Assembly (NCBI RefSeq): GCF_003207825.1 | Contig: NZ_NKTY01000004.1 | Coordinates: 62,001-126,000, forward strand | Direction of reading: 5' to 3' | Source: Komagataeibacter saccharivorans | GTDB taxonomy: Bacteria > Pseudomonadota > Alphaproteobacteria > Acetobacterales > Acetobacteraceae | Length of the DNA stretch: 64,000 nucleotides | Shown: positions 8,089 through 15,890 of the stretch, piece after piece | How the letters are laid out: every line of letters begins with the position of its first letter | Numbering within the stretch: position 1 is the first letter of the stretch | Program-made: the position numbers and the translations under genes | Notes under the pieces: generated by a model | What the model saw: the letters and a program-made list of their open reading frames with translations, nothing else | The model's database searches: none | What the model was told of the DNA's origin: nothing

Positions 8089-9174
8089 ATGGACCGGCAG
8101 GAAGTGACGCGCCGTATCATCCATGTCGATATGGATGCTTTCTATGCCTCGGTCGAACAGCGTGACAATCCGGACCTGCGTGGCAGGCCGCTTGCCGTAG
8201 GGGGCGCGGGGCGTCGTGGTGTTGTTGCCGCGGCCAGTTATGAAGCCCGGCGTTTCGGGGTCCGGTCGGCCATGCCGTCCGTCACCGCCCAGCGCAAATG
8301 TCCAGATCTTGTATTTGTCCGGCCGCGTTTTGATGTGTACCGCGCGGTATCAGCCCAGATCCATGCAATCTTTGCCCGGTTTACGCCGGTCATCCAGCCG
8401 CTTTCGCTGGATGAAGCCTATCTGGATGTAACCAATCCCCTGCAGGCTTATCCATCCGCTACGGCCATTGCCACGGCAATCCGCGCGCAGATCCATGATG
8501 AAACGGGCCTGACGGCATCAGCGGGTGTATCTTACAATAAATTCCTGGCCAAACTGGCGTCGGATTATCGCAAGCCCAACGGTCAGTTCGTGATTACGCC
8601 CCGCATGGGCCCCGATTTTGTAGCGAACCTGCCGGTGGAGGATTTCCACGGTATTGGCCCGGCCACGGCGGCGCGCATGCACGCGCTGGGTATCCGCACC
8701 GGCCTTGACCTGCGCACGCAGCCCCTGTCACGACTGTTGCGGCATTTTGGCAAGGCGGCGGATTTCTATTACGGCATCGCCCGTGGCATTGATGAACGTC
8801 CCGTAGAGGTCAATCGGCCCCGCCGTTCGGTAGGCGCGGAGCGCACATTTGACGCCGATATCCATGAATGGGTCGGCGCGCAGGCCGCGATTGCCGATCT
8901 GTCGGAACGGGTCTGGGGCCGATGCCTGACGCGCGGCCTGACCGGCATTACCGTGACCGTGAAAGTCAAATATAACGATTTCAGGCAGATCGTGCGCGGG
9001 CGCACGGAAGCCGAACCCGTGCGCGATGCGCCCGATCTGGGACAGCGCGCCATGGATCTGCTGGCTCCCTGCTTTCCACCCCGGCGCGGCATAAGGCTGC
9101 TGGGGGTCACCGTATCCGGGCTGCGCGAAGCCGGGGAGGAACCTGCCCCCCGTCAGCTTGCCCTGTTCGGGTAA
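8089..9174 (+). CDS. dinB: DNA polymerase IV (Y family)
   Basis: Error-prone translesion polymerase. Catalytic carboxylates are in VDMDAFYASVE near the N-terminus and SLDEAYLD near residue 105. The HhH segment (VEDFHGIGPATAARM) and little-finger domain follow, and the last residues QLALFG match the beta-clamp binding consensus QLxLF. The length of 361 is normal. The start could equally be the GTG three bases upstream. I see no LexA-type box that I can defend in the short upstream region. Stands alone. Confidence 0.95.
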   Translation: MDRQEVTRRIIHVDMDAFYASVEQRDNPDLRGRPLAVGGAGRRGVVAAASYEARRFGVRSAMPSVTAQRKCPDLVFVRPRFDVYRAVSAQIHAIFARFTPVIQPLSLDEAYLDVTNPLQAYPSATAIATAIRAQIHDETGLTASAGVSYNKFLAKLASDYRKPNGQFVITPRMGPDFVANLPVEDFHGIGPATAARMHALGIRTGLDLRTQPLSRLLRHFGKAADFYYGIARGIDERPVEVNRPRRSVGAERTFDADIHEWVGAQAAIADLSERVWGRCLTRGLTGITVTVKVKYNDFRQIVRGRTEAEPVRDAPDLGQRAMDLLAPCFPPRRGIRLLGVTVSGLREAGEEPAPRQLALFG

Positions 9175-9325
9175 CATCCTGGACGACGGATGGCAGCGAC
9201 AGGAAAGCAGGCTGTCCGTCGTCTTTCCCAGGAGCCTGCACCTGTAGAAGGCAGGCCGGATTCGGTGATCTGGTCAGGGGGAGACGCGGGATATGGCCTC
9301 CATGTCTTGCCGCCTGTTGTAAAAA

Positions 9326-9895
9326 TCAGGCAGCGGGGACCGGCGGCAGGGGTTCGGGGCGCAGGTCGGCGGGCAGGTACAGCGGATGTTCCGGCCGACC
9401 GGAGCGACGGCTCAGGCGCATGGCGCTGACCGTAATCCCGTGCTGCTGGAGCATGCGCACCACCTCCGGCCCGCGTGCCAGCAGCCCCTTGAGCAGGGGC
9501 GAGCCATAGGCCGCGATGACCAGATCGGCCTTGCGCGCCATCTCCAGCAGATGGCGGTCATTATCCGGGCCGACCGGATCGGGCACTTCCGTCAGGCGTT
9601 TCTGGTCGGTGCAGCGATAGGCGAAGGTATTGCCCACCAGCAGCGTGCCATATCCCCATGCGCGGGCGTAGCGCTGGCATTTGGCCACGGTGCGGTCATC
9701 GCCATCCTCCGTCGCGACGGAGGGATTCATCATAAGCCACATCACCGCCGGCAGCGCCGGGTCCCATGTACGGGTCAGGGTGTAGCGATAGCATTTGTCC
9801 GGTCCGCCATAAATGGCATGGCTGACCACATCGGCGGAAAGGCGCAGCGGGCGGGAATGGCCCACATGGTGGCGGGGCGGTTGCTGGGTATTCAT
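9326..9895 (-). CDS. DUF1643 domain protein
   Basis: Uncharacterised family common in proteobacteria and often near mobile or defence genes, though here in a housekeeping context. Conserved segments are present: MWLMMNPSVATEDGDDRTVAKCQRYA, WGYGTLLVGNTFAYR and DPVGPDNDRHLLEMA, followed by a nucleotide-like IAAYGS strand. Length 189. It ends opposite the dinB downstream region. No function can be assigned. Confidence 0.85.
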   Translation of the reverse strand: MNTQQPPRHHVGHSRPLRLSADVVSHAIYGGPDKCYRYTLTRTWDPALPAVMWLMMNPSVATEDGDDRTVAKCQRYARAWGYGTLLVGNTFAYRCTDQKRLTEVPDPVGPDNDRHLLEMARKADLVIAAYGSPLLKGLLARGPEVVRMLQQHGITVSAMRLSRRSGRPEHPLYLPADLRPEPLPPVPAA

Positions 9896-9974
9896 GGGCG
9901 GTATTCATACGCATGGCCGCGCGGAGGTCCACCCCCGCGCGGCCATGGTATGGTAAGACAGTAGTTCCGCTGGT

Positions 9975-11261
9975 TCAGCGCGGCGTGCCGATCTTGTGCG
10001 GTGCGACCATGAGTTCACGGCCCTTGAGCATGCCATCCCAGTACAGCACCGGCATCACCCATTCCTTGAGGAACCATGCCAGTTGGGTCGGCTTGCGGCC
10101 ATCAAGCAGCCATGTCGGCAGGGTCGGCTCCAGCTTGCCGCCATAGCCGAACTCGGCCAGCACGATCTTGCCGCGTTCGACCGTCAGCGGGCATGCGCCA
10201 TAACCATCGTAATCGGCAACCATCGGGCGGTGATCCAGCGTGGCCAGCACGTTGACCGCGACCACCGGGGCCTGCACGCGCACGGCGGCGGCTGTCTTGG
10301 CGTTGGACGTGCCTGCAACATCACCCAGCGCGAAGACATTTTCATATTTCACATGGCGCAGCGTTGCAGGATCGACCGCCACCCAGCCACCATCGCCCGC
10401 AAGCGGGCTGCTGCTGATGACTTCCGGCGCGCGCTGGGGCGGGACGACATGCAGCATGTCGAATTCCGTCTCGACCGTGGCCTTGGCGCCGTCCTCGCCC
10501 ACATTCTCGAATGTTGCGATACGGCTGGCCCCGTCCACCTTCGTCAGGCGGGATTTCAGTTCCAGATCGATGTTGTAGCGCTTGATGTATTCCATCAGGG
10601 CGGGAACGAACTCCTTCACCCCGAACAGCCCCGGCGTTGCGGTGTGGAAAGAGACGTGGATGTTATCCGCAAGGCCACGGCGACGCCACGCATCGCATGC
10701 CAGATACATCGCCTTCTGCGGCGCGCCCGCGCATTTGATCGGCATGGGCGGCTGGGTGAACACGGCGTTGCCACGGCCCAGCGTCTGCACAAGCTGCCAC
10801 GTATAGGGGGCAAGGTCATAGCGGTAGTTGGAGGTCACGCCGTTGCGGCCCAGCGTTTCGGTCAGGCCGGGTATCGCGTCCCAGTCCAGCGTAAGGCCGG
10901 TCGCAACCACCAGCACGTTGTAGCGGATGGACGATCCGTTCGACAGGTGGACAAGATTGGCGTCGGGTTCAAAACCGGTCGCCGCCGCCTGCACCCAGTC
11001 CGCTCCGGCGGGGATCAGCTTCTTTTCCGACCGGCGGGTCTGGGACTGCTTGAATACGCCGCCACCCACCAGCGTCCAGCCCGGCTGGTAGAAATGCGAA
11101 CCCGAGGGTTCGATGATCGCGACCGTGATGCCGCCCCGGCGCTTGAGGATGCTGGACGCGGTGGAAAGCCCGGCGGCCCCGCCGCCCACCACGACGACAT
11201 CATAGGTCAGGCCCCGTGCGGAACTGGACAGGCTGGGGGCGGATGCGGCGGTATCTGTCAT
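9975..11261 (-). CDS. sqr: Type II sulfide:quinone oxidoreductase-like flavoprotein
   Basis: FAD enzyme expected to oxidise sulfide at the membrane and pass electrons to ubiquinone. The N-terminal Rossmann motif VVVGGGAAGLST is present. The segment PIKCAGAPQKAMYLACD carries the cysteine and CAGAPQK pattern of the mitochondrial-type (type II) enzymes, and YDGYGACPLTVERGKIVLAEF carries the second conserved cysteine region. Length 428. It lies 55 bases downstream of a persulfide-dioxygenase-like hydrolase on the same strand, the usual sulfide-detoxification pairing, which supports the call. Other FAD/NAD-linked oxidoreductase functions are possible but less likely. Confidence 0.85.
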   Translation of the reverse strand: MTDTAASAPSLSSSARGLTYDVVVVGGGAAGLSTASSILKRRGGITVAIIEPSGSHFYQPGWTLVGGGVFKQSQTRRSEKKLIPAGADWVQAAATGFEPDANLVHLSNGSSIRYNVLVVATGLTLDWDAIPGLTETLGRNGVTSNYRYDLAPYTWQLVQTLGRGNAVFTQPPMPIKCAGAPQKAMYLACDAWRRRGLADNIHVSFHTATPGLFGVKEFVPALMEYIKRYNIDLELKSRLTKVDGASRIATFENVGEDGAKATVETEFDMLHVVPPQRAPEVISSSPLAGDGGWVAVDPATLRHVKYENVFALGDVAGTSNAKTAAAVRVQAPVVAVNVLATLDHRPMVADYDGYGACPLTVERGKIVLAEFGYGGKLEPTLPTWLLDGRKPTQLAWFLKEWVMPVLYWDGMLKGRELMVAPHKIGTPR

Positions 11262-11316
11262 GAATGGTCTCCGTACTCAGTAATGAAAAAACCGGAAATG
11301 GCGGGGCGCGGCGCTG

Positions 11317-12240
11317 TCAGGCCTGATTGACCGGTATTTTTATGTAACTTACACCATTGTCTTCGGGTTCAGGCAGGTTGCCGCCGCGCATGTTGACCTG
11401 CACGGACGGCATGATCAGGTTCGGCAGCGACAGCGTGGCGTCCCGCGCGGTGCGCATGTTCACGAACGTCTCTTCGTCCACCCCTTCATGAACGTGGACG
11501 TTATGGCGACGTTCCGCCCCGATGGTGGTTTCCCATACGTAGTCGTCGCGTCCCGGCGCCTTGTAGTCGTGGCACAGGAACACGCGCGTTTCGTCTGGCA
11601 GCGAGAGCAGCCGCCGGATGGAATGGTACAGCATGCGGGCATCCCCACCGGGGAAATCGGCGCGTGCGGTGCCGTAATCGGGCATGAACAGCGTATCACC
11701 GATAAAGGCGGCATCCCCGATCACATAGGCCATGTCAGCCGGGGTGTGGCCCGGTACATGCATGGCCGTGACCGGCAGCGTGCCCAGCCTGAACTGCGCC
11801 CCGTCATGGAACAGATGGTCGAACTGCGACCCGTCGCGGGCAAAGCGGGTGCCCGCGTTGAACAGCCGTCCGAAAATGCCCTGTACGCGGATGATGGCGT
11901 CCCCGATCCCCAGCTTGCCGCCCACACGTTCCTGCAGCCACGGGGCGGCGGACAGATGGTCGGCATGGACATGGGTTTCCAGAATCCATTCCACCTTCAG
12001 CTTTTCGGCGGTCACATAATCCACGATTTCCTGCGCGAAGGCGGGATCGGTCCGGCCCGATGCCGGGTCGTAATCCATCACGCTGTCCACGATGGCGGCG
12101 GCCCGCGTGGCCGGGTCATGGACGACATGCGTGGCCGTGAAGGTCGGGATGTCAAAAAAGGTCCTGATGACCGGAACCTGTCCCGTCGCGCGACAGGTGG
12201 CGATCTGGCTGGCTGCTGCCGTGATGACAGGGTCTGGCAT
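11317..12240 (-). CDS. blh: Metallo-beta-lactamase-fold persulfide dioxygenase-like hydrolase
   Basis: Expected to oxidise glutathione persulfide made by the sulfide:quinone oxidoreductase. Metal ligands are in ETHVHADHL, HVPGHTPADM and FIGDTLFMPDYG; the FLCHDY segment carries the last histidine. At 307 residues it matches the Blh (beta-lactamase-like hydrolase) proteins of BigR operons rather than the shorter ETHE1. First gene of a two-gene unit with sqr. An AT-rich palindrome lies just upstream at 12266-12280. The regulator BigR is not in the window. Confidence 0.82.
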   Translation of the reverse strand: MPDPVITAAASQIATCRATGQVPVIRTFFDIPTFTATHVVHDPATRAAAIVDSVMDYDPASGRTDPAFAQEIVDYVTAEKLKVEWILETHVHADHLSAAPWLQERVGGKLGIGDAIIRVQGIFGRLFNAGTRFARDGSQFDHLFHDGAQFRLGTLPVTAMHVPGHTPADMAYVIGDAAFIGDTLFMPDYGTARADFPGGDARMLYHSIRRLLSLPDETRVFLCHDYKAPGRDDYVWETTIGAERRHNVHVHEGVDEETFVNMRTARDATLSLPNLIMPSVQVNMRGGNLPEPEDNGVSYIKIPVNQA

Positions 12241-12265
12241 GGAACGCCTTCCATAATTTCTAAAT

Positions 12266-12280
12266 TACATAATAAATGTA
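12266..12280. promoter_or_regulatory. Candidate operator in the divergent blh/peroxiredoxin promoter
   Basis: Perfect inverted repeat TACAT-AATAA-ATGTA in a markedly AT-rich 40-base stretch between the two divergent genes. AT-rich palindromes of this size are typical of ArsR-family sulfide sensors such as BigR. The assignment is inference. Confidence 0.4.
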
Positions 12281-12330
12281 TGTTATAAGATGGCTTGCGT
12301 CAAGGCGCGGCAGATGCAAAAGGGCAGGAC

Positions 12331-13005
12331 ATGAGCAGCGAGGGCAGCATATCCGCAACCGGCCATGTGATGGACATGCGCCCGTTGCGTATCGGTGACG
12401 TGGCGCCTGATTTTCAGGCCCGTACAACCAAAGGGGATATCCGCCTGTCGGATTTCCGCGGGCAGTGGCTTCTGTTTTTCTCTCACCCGGCCGATTTCAC
12501 GCCCGTCTGCACCAGCGAATTCATTGCGCTGGCTCAGGCTGCGGACCGTTTTGCAAAACTGGACTGTGCGCTGCTGGGCCTGTCGGTGGACAGCCTGTAT
12601 GCCCATCTGGCGTGGCTGGAAGCAATCCAGAGCAGGCTGGGGATCGAGATTCCTTTCCCGCTGGTGGAAGATCCGTCCATGGCGGTGGGGCGTGCCTACG
12701 GCATGCTGGACCGCACGGCCCGGAACAGTGCGACGGTGCGCGCGACCTACGTGATCGACCCCGCTGGCGTTATCCGTGCCCTGGTGTGGTATCCCATGTC
12801 GGTTGGCCGGTCGGTGGAAGAACTGCTGCGTCTGGTCGAGGCCCTGCGCCGCAGCGATGGCGATACGGTCATGACACCCGAAGGCTGGCAACCCGGCGAT
12901 GACGTGGTCAGGCCTGTCCCCACCACGCAGTCCGGCGTATGCAGCGCGGGCACGCGCTGGTTCTATGATGTCATGCCCGATACGGGCCGCCCGCCGGCAC
13001 GCTAG
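12331..13005 (+). CDS. 1-Cys peroxiredoxin (Prx6 type)
   Basis: Thiol peroxidase reducing H2O2 and organic hydroperoxides. The conserved GDVAPDFQARTTKGDI start, the DFTPVCTSEF active site (Cys60) and the YPMSVGRSVEELLR dimer region are present, plus the long C-terminal Prx6 extension with GWQPGDDVV. A second Cys (SGVCSAG) lies near the C-terminus and is not at a resolving position I recognise. The start at 12331 has AGGAC five bases upstream; a TTG at 12295 is rejected. Divergent from the sulfide-oxidation genes. Confidence 0.92.
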   Translation: MSSEGSISATGHVMDMRPLRIGDVAPDFQARTTKGDIRLSDFRGQWLLFFSHPADFTPVCTSEFIALAQAADRFAKLDCALLGLSVDSLYAHLAWLEAIQSRLGIEIPFPLVEDPSMAVGRAYGMLDRTARNSATVRATYVIDPAGVIRALVWYPMSVGRSVEELLRLVEALRRSDGDTVMTPEGWQPGDDVVRPVPTTQSGVCSAGTRWFYDVMPDTGRPPAR

Positions 13006-13029
13006 CGCCGTGCCAGCCAAGGGGGAAAC

Positions 13030-13911
13030 ATGTCCGCGCACAAGCCAGAATCCTGCCGTTCCTATGTCCTGACACTGTCATGCCCGAACCGGCCGGGCAT
13101 TGTCGCAGGTATCAGTCGCGCCCTGTTTGATCTGGGTGCCGACATTGCAGGCGCACAGCAGTTTGACGAGCAGGAAAGCCATGTTTTTTTCATGCGCATC
13201 GTGTTCAGCCTGCCCGCCAGTGAGCCGGAACTGGCCACGCTTGAGGGCGTGCTGGCCGGGATCGCCGCCGATCTGGACATGAAGTGGTCGCTGCGGGAAA
13301 GCGCGCGGCCCACCCGTACCGTCATCATGGTCTCGCGTTTCGATCACTGTCTTGTCGATCTTCTGTACCGCTGGCGCATAGGTGAACTGGCGATCGAACC
13401 GGTCGCCATCATCGCCAATCACCCGCGCGAGACATACGCCCATATCAATATGGAAGGCGTGCCGTTCCATTATCTGCCCGTTTCATCCGCCAACCGGCCC
13501 GAACAGGAAGCCCGTATCGAACAGATCGTGTGCGATACCGGGGCGGAACTGGTGGTTCTGGCGCGTTACATGCAGATCCTGTCAGACCGGATGAGCGCAT
13601 GGCTGGCGGGGCGGTGCATCAACATCCATCATTCCTTCCTGCCCGGTTTCAAGGGCGCGCGGCCCTATCATCAGGCGTTCGCGCGCGGGGTGAAGCTGAT
13701 TGGTGCCACCGCCCATTTCGTAACCCCTGATCTGGATGAAGGGCCGATCATTGAGCAGGATGTCGAACGGATCACCCACGCCGACAGCCCCGATGACCTG
13801 ATCCGCAAGGGCCGCGACATCGAACGCCGCGTTCTGGCGCGCGCCGTGCGCTACTTTACCGAACGGCGGGTTATCCCCACCGGCCACAAGACAATCGTTT
13901 TCAGCCCATGA
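13030..13911 (+). CDS. purU: Formyltetrahydrofolate deformylase
   Basis: Hydrolyses 10-formyl-THF to THF and formate, balancing one-carbon pools. An N-terminal ACT domain (SCPNRPGIVAGISRALFDLGADI) is followed by the formyltransferase fold with ARYMQILSD, the catalytic INIHHSFLPGFKGA and the TAHFVTPDLDEGPIIEQD loop. The length of 293 is typical. It overlaps the mntR start by 4 bases (ATGA), implying coupled translation, though a functional link to manganese control is not obvious. Confidence 0.95.
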   Translation: MSAHKPESCRSYVLTLSCPNRPGIVAGISRALFDLGADIAGAQQFDEQESHVFFMRIVFSLPASEPELATLEGVLAGIAADLDMKWSLRESARPTRTVIMVSRFDHCLVDLLYRWRIGELAIEPVAIIANHPRETYAHINMEGVPFHYLPVSSANRPEQEARIEQIVCDTGAELVVLARYMQILSDRMSAWLAGRCINIHHSFLPGFKGARPYHQAFARGVKLIGATAHFVTPDLDEGPIIEQDVERITHADSPDDLIRKGRDIERRVLARAVRYFTERRVIPTGHKTIVFSP

Positions 13912-14441
13912 CACCACCCCTGACACCTGATGGGAACCATGGCGCGGGCCCCGCGCGGAAAGTGGCAGCGCAGCGCGTGCAGGCGATGCCTGACCCCGAT
14001 ATGCAGTCAGCCGGGTTCCGTCAGGCGCGCCTTGCGCGCAAGACCGCGCTGATCGAGGATTATGTGGAACTGATCGATGATCTGCTGAATGACGGTCAGG
14101 AAGCGCGGCAGGTCGATATCGCGGCGCGGCTGGGCGTATCGCAGCCAACGGTGGCCAAGATGCTGGTGCGGCTGGAAGCGGATGGTCTGGTCACGCGCCG
14201 TCCATACCGGGGCATATTCCTGACGGATGCCGGACATGACATGGCGGCCCAGAGTCGCAAGCGCCACCATACGGTCGAACGCTTTCTGCGCGCGCTGGGG
14301 ATCAGCGACGCCAATGCCCGTATTGATGCCGAGGGCATGGAGCATTACGTGGGGGCTGAAACGCTGGCGGCCTTCAGTCAGGCGCTTGAGGCGGGGCTGG
14401 CCGATTTTCTCGTGGCGGCAAGGAAGAAGCGCAGCGGCTGA
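13908..14441 (+). CDS. mntR: Manganese-responsive transcriptional regulator MntR
   Basis: DtxR/MntR-family repressor of manganese uptake. The winged-helix segment runs from about residue 40 (EDYVELIDDLL) through the recognition helix GVSQPTVAKMLVRLEADGLV to the wing YRGIFLTDAG. The C-terminal metal/dimer domain has the RKRHHTVERFLRALGIS and DAEGMEHYVG segments. It lacks a DtxR SH3 domain, as MntR does. The start overlaps purU; an internal ATG near 13986 is an alternative. DUF763 follows after 21 bases. Confidence 0.88.
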   Translation: MTPPLTPDGNHGAGPARKVAAQRVQAMPDPDMQSAGFRQARLARKTALIEDYVELIDDLLNDGQEARQVDIAARLGVSQPTVAKMLVRLEADGLVTRRPYRGIFLTDAGHDMAAQSRKRHHTVERFLRALGISDANARIDAEGMEHYVGAETLAAFSQALEAGLADFLVAARKKRSG

Positions 14442-14462
14442 CCCGTTGCGGGAGGGGACGCC

Positions 14463-15800
14463 ATGACCAGACGCGCGGGCGCGGCCGACCTGCCGCTGCA
14501 TACGGGCCGGGTGCCCGCATGGCTGGGACAGCGCATGGCGCGCCTTGGGGCCGTCATCACGCAGGCGGTCATCCATCATTACGGGCGCGATGAATTCCTG
14601 CGCCGCCTTGCCCATCCCTTCTGGTTCCAGTCCTTTGGCGCGGTCATGGGCATGGACTGGCATTCGTCAGGCATGACAACCAGCGTGATCGGTGCGCTCA
14701 AGCGCGGGCTCGCGCCGCTTTCGGGTGAACTGGGGCTGTATGTGTGTGGCGGGCGTGGGCGGCATTCGCGCCGCACGCCCGATGAACTGCTGGCGGTGGG
14801 TCAGGAAACGGGTCTGGATGCCACGCCGCTTGTGGCGACCAGCCGCATGGTGGCCAAGGTTGACAGTGCTGCCGTGCAGGACGGTTTTGATCTGTACCTG
14901 CATGGCTTCGTTGTTGCGGCGGACGGGAAGTGGACCGTCGTGCAGCAGGGCATGCATACCGGACGGCGCATGGCGCGGCGCTATCACTGGCTGTCCGAGG
15001 GTCTGGGCAATTTTGTCGAAGCCCCGCATGCAGCCATAGATGGCCGGGCAACGGGTGACACGATCATGAACCTGACGGACCGGCGGGCGGATGCCTCCCG
15101 CCGGGGACAGGTGGACCTGCTGCATGATCTGGGGCCGGACCGGCTGACGCGGGAACTCATGCGGATCGAGGGGCTGGCCCCGCCACCCGCCCCGGCGCAG
15201 GGTGAACTGCCGTATATGTGTCTGCCTGCCCATCACGATGTCCGGCCGGAGGACGTGAACATGCGTCGCCTGCACGGCGCGCTGGCTGCGGCGACCGAAG
15301 CGGGACCGCGTGATTTCACCGAACTGCTGCGTGTTCCCGGCGTTGGCGCGCGGACGGTGCGCGCACTGGCGCTGGTGGCGGAAGTGGTGCATGGCGCACC
15401 GTGCCGGTTTTCAGATCCGGCGCGGTTTTCCCTTGCCCATGGTGGCAAGGACCGCCACCCCTATCCTGTTCCGGTCGCGGTTTATGACCGGACCCTGTCG
15501 GTCATGAAGGCTGCGGTGACGGCAGCGAAACTGGGGCGTGAGGAGCGGCTGGACGCCATACGCCGTCTGGACAGCGCGGCGCGGCGGCTGGAGCGTGATG
15601 CGCGTGGCCCGTCCTTTTCCGCCATCATGGCTGAAGAACGCGGGCGTTCGCACGAATATGGCGGCCGCTCCGTATTCGGGCATGAACCACCACCGCCCCG
15701 GCGGGTTTCAGAAGGGCAGGGGGACAGGATCATGCGCCATGAGGACCAGCCACAGGACCAGCAGGGAACCGATCGTGATGCGTCCCGCCACGCGGGCTAG
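14463..15800 (+). CDS. DUF763 family protein
   Basis: Conserved protein of unknown function, best known from archaea and thermophiles but also found in proteobacteria. It shows the diagnostic start RAGAADLPLHTGRVPAWL, FQSFGAVMGMDWHSSGMTTS and a central helix-hairpin-helix-like LLRVPGVGARTVRALALVAEVV (about residues 287-307), then DPARFSLAHGGKDRHPYPVP. The HhH hints at DNA or RNA binding. The natural C-terminus is probably near GRSVFGHEPPPP; the last 30 residues are polar and low-complexity and overlap a possible antisense small ORF. Same strand as purU and mntR. Confidence 0.88.
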   Translation: MTRRAGAADLPLHTGRVPAWLGQRMARLGAVITQAVIHHYGRDEFLRRLAHPFWFQSFGAVMGMDWHSSGMTTSVIGALKRGLAPLSGELGLYVCGGRGRHSRRTPDELLAVGQETGLDATPLVATSRMVAKVDSAAVQDGFDLYLHGFVVAADGKWTVVQQGMHTGRRMARRYHWLSEGLGNFVEAPHAAIDGRATGDTIMNLTDRRADASRRGQVDLLHDLGPDRLTRELMRIEGLAPPPAPAQGELPYMCLPAHHDVRPEDVNMRRLHGALAAATEAGPRDFTELLRVPGVGARTVRALALVAEVVHGAPCRFSDPARFSLAHGGKDRHPYPVPVAVYDRTLSVMKAAVTAAKLGREERLDAIRRLDSAARRLERDARGPSFSAIMAEERGRSHEYGGRSVFGHEPPPPRRVSEGQGDRIMRHEDQPQDQQGTDRDASRHAG

Positions 15801-15815
15801 GGGTGTATGTGTCAT
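15708..15815 (-). CDS. Possible 35-residue membrane protein, antisense to DUF763 3' end
   Basis: A short reverse-strand frame encodes MTHTPLARVAGR, then a hydrophobic run (ITIGSLLVLWLVLM), then HDPVPLPF. One transmembrane span with a basic N-terminus and proline-rich tail is what small membrane proteins look like. It overlaps the unconserved tail of the DUF763 gene. No clear ribosome site is visible, so this is a candidate only. Confidence 0.3.
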   Translation of the reverse strand: MTHTPLARVAGRITIGSLLVLWLVLMAHDPVPLPF

Positions 15816-15890
15816 GCAGGCATGATACGGGGCCAAATACGGCGGAAGTGCGGATAATCCATCCGTCATGCCACAGGGGCAGCATCATTC

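Noticed and set aside
9996-11330. Forward frame of 444 codons across the sulfide:quinone oxidoreductase
   Set aside because: Its codons mirror the real reverse-strand gene. No known family, no ribosome site.
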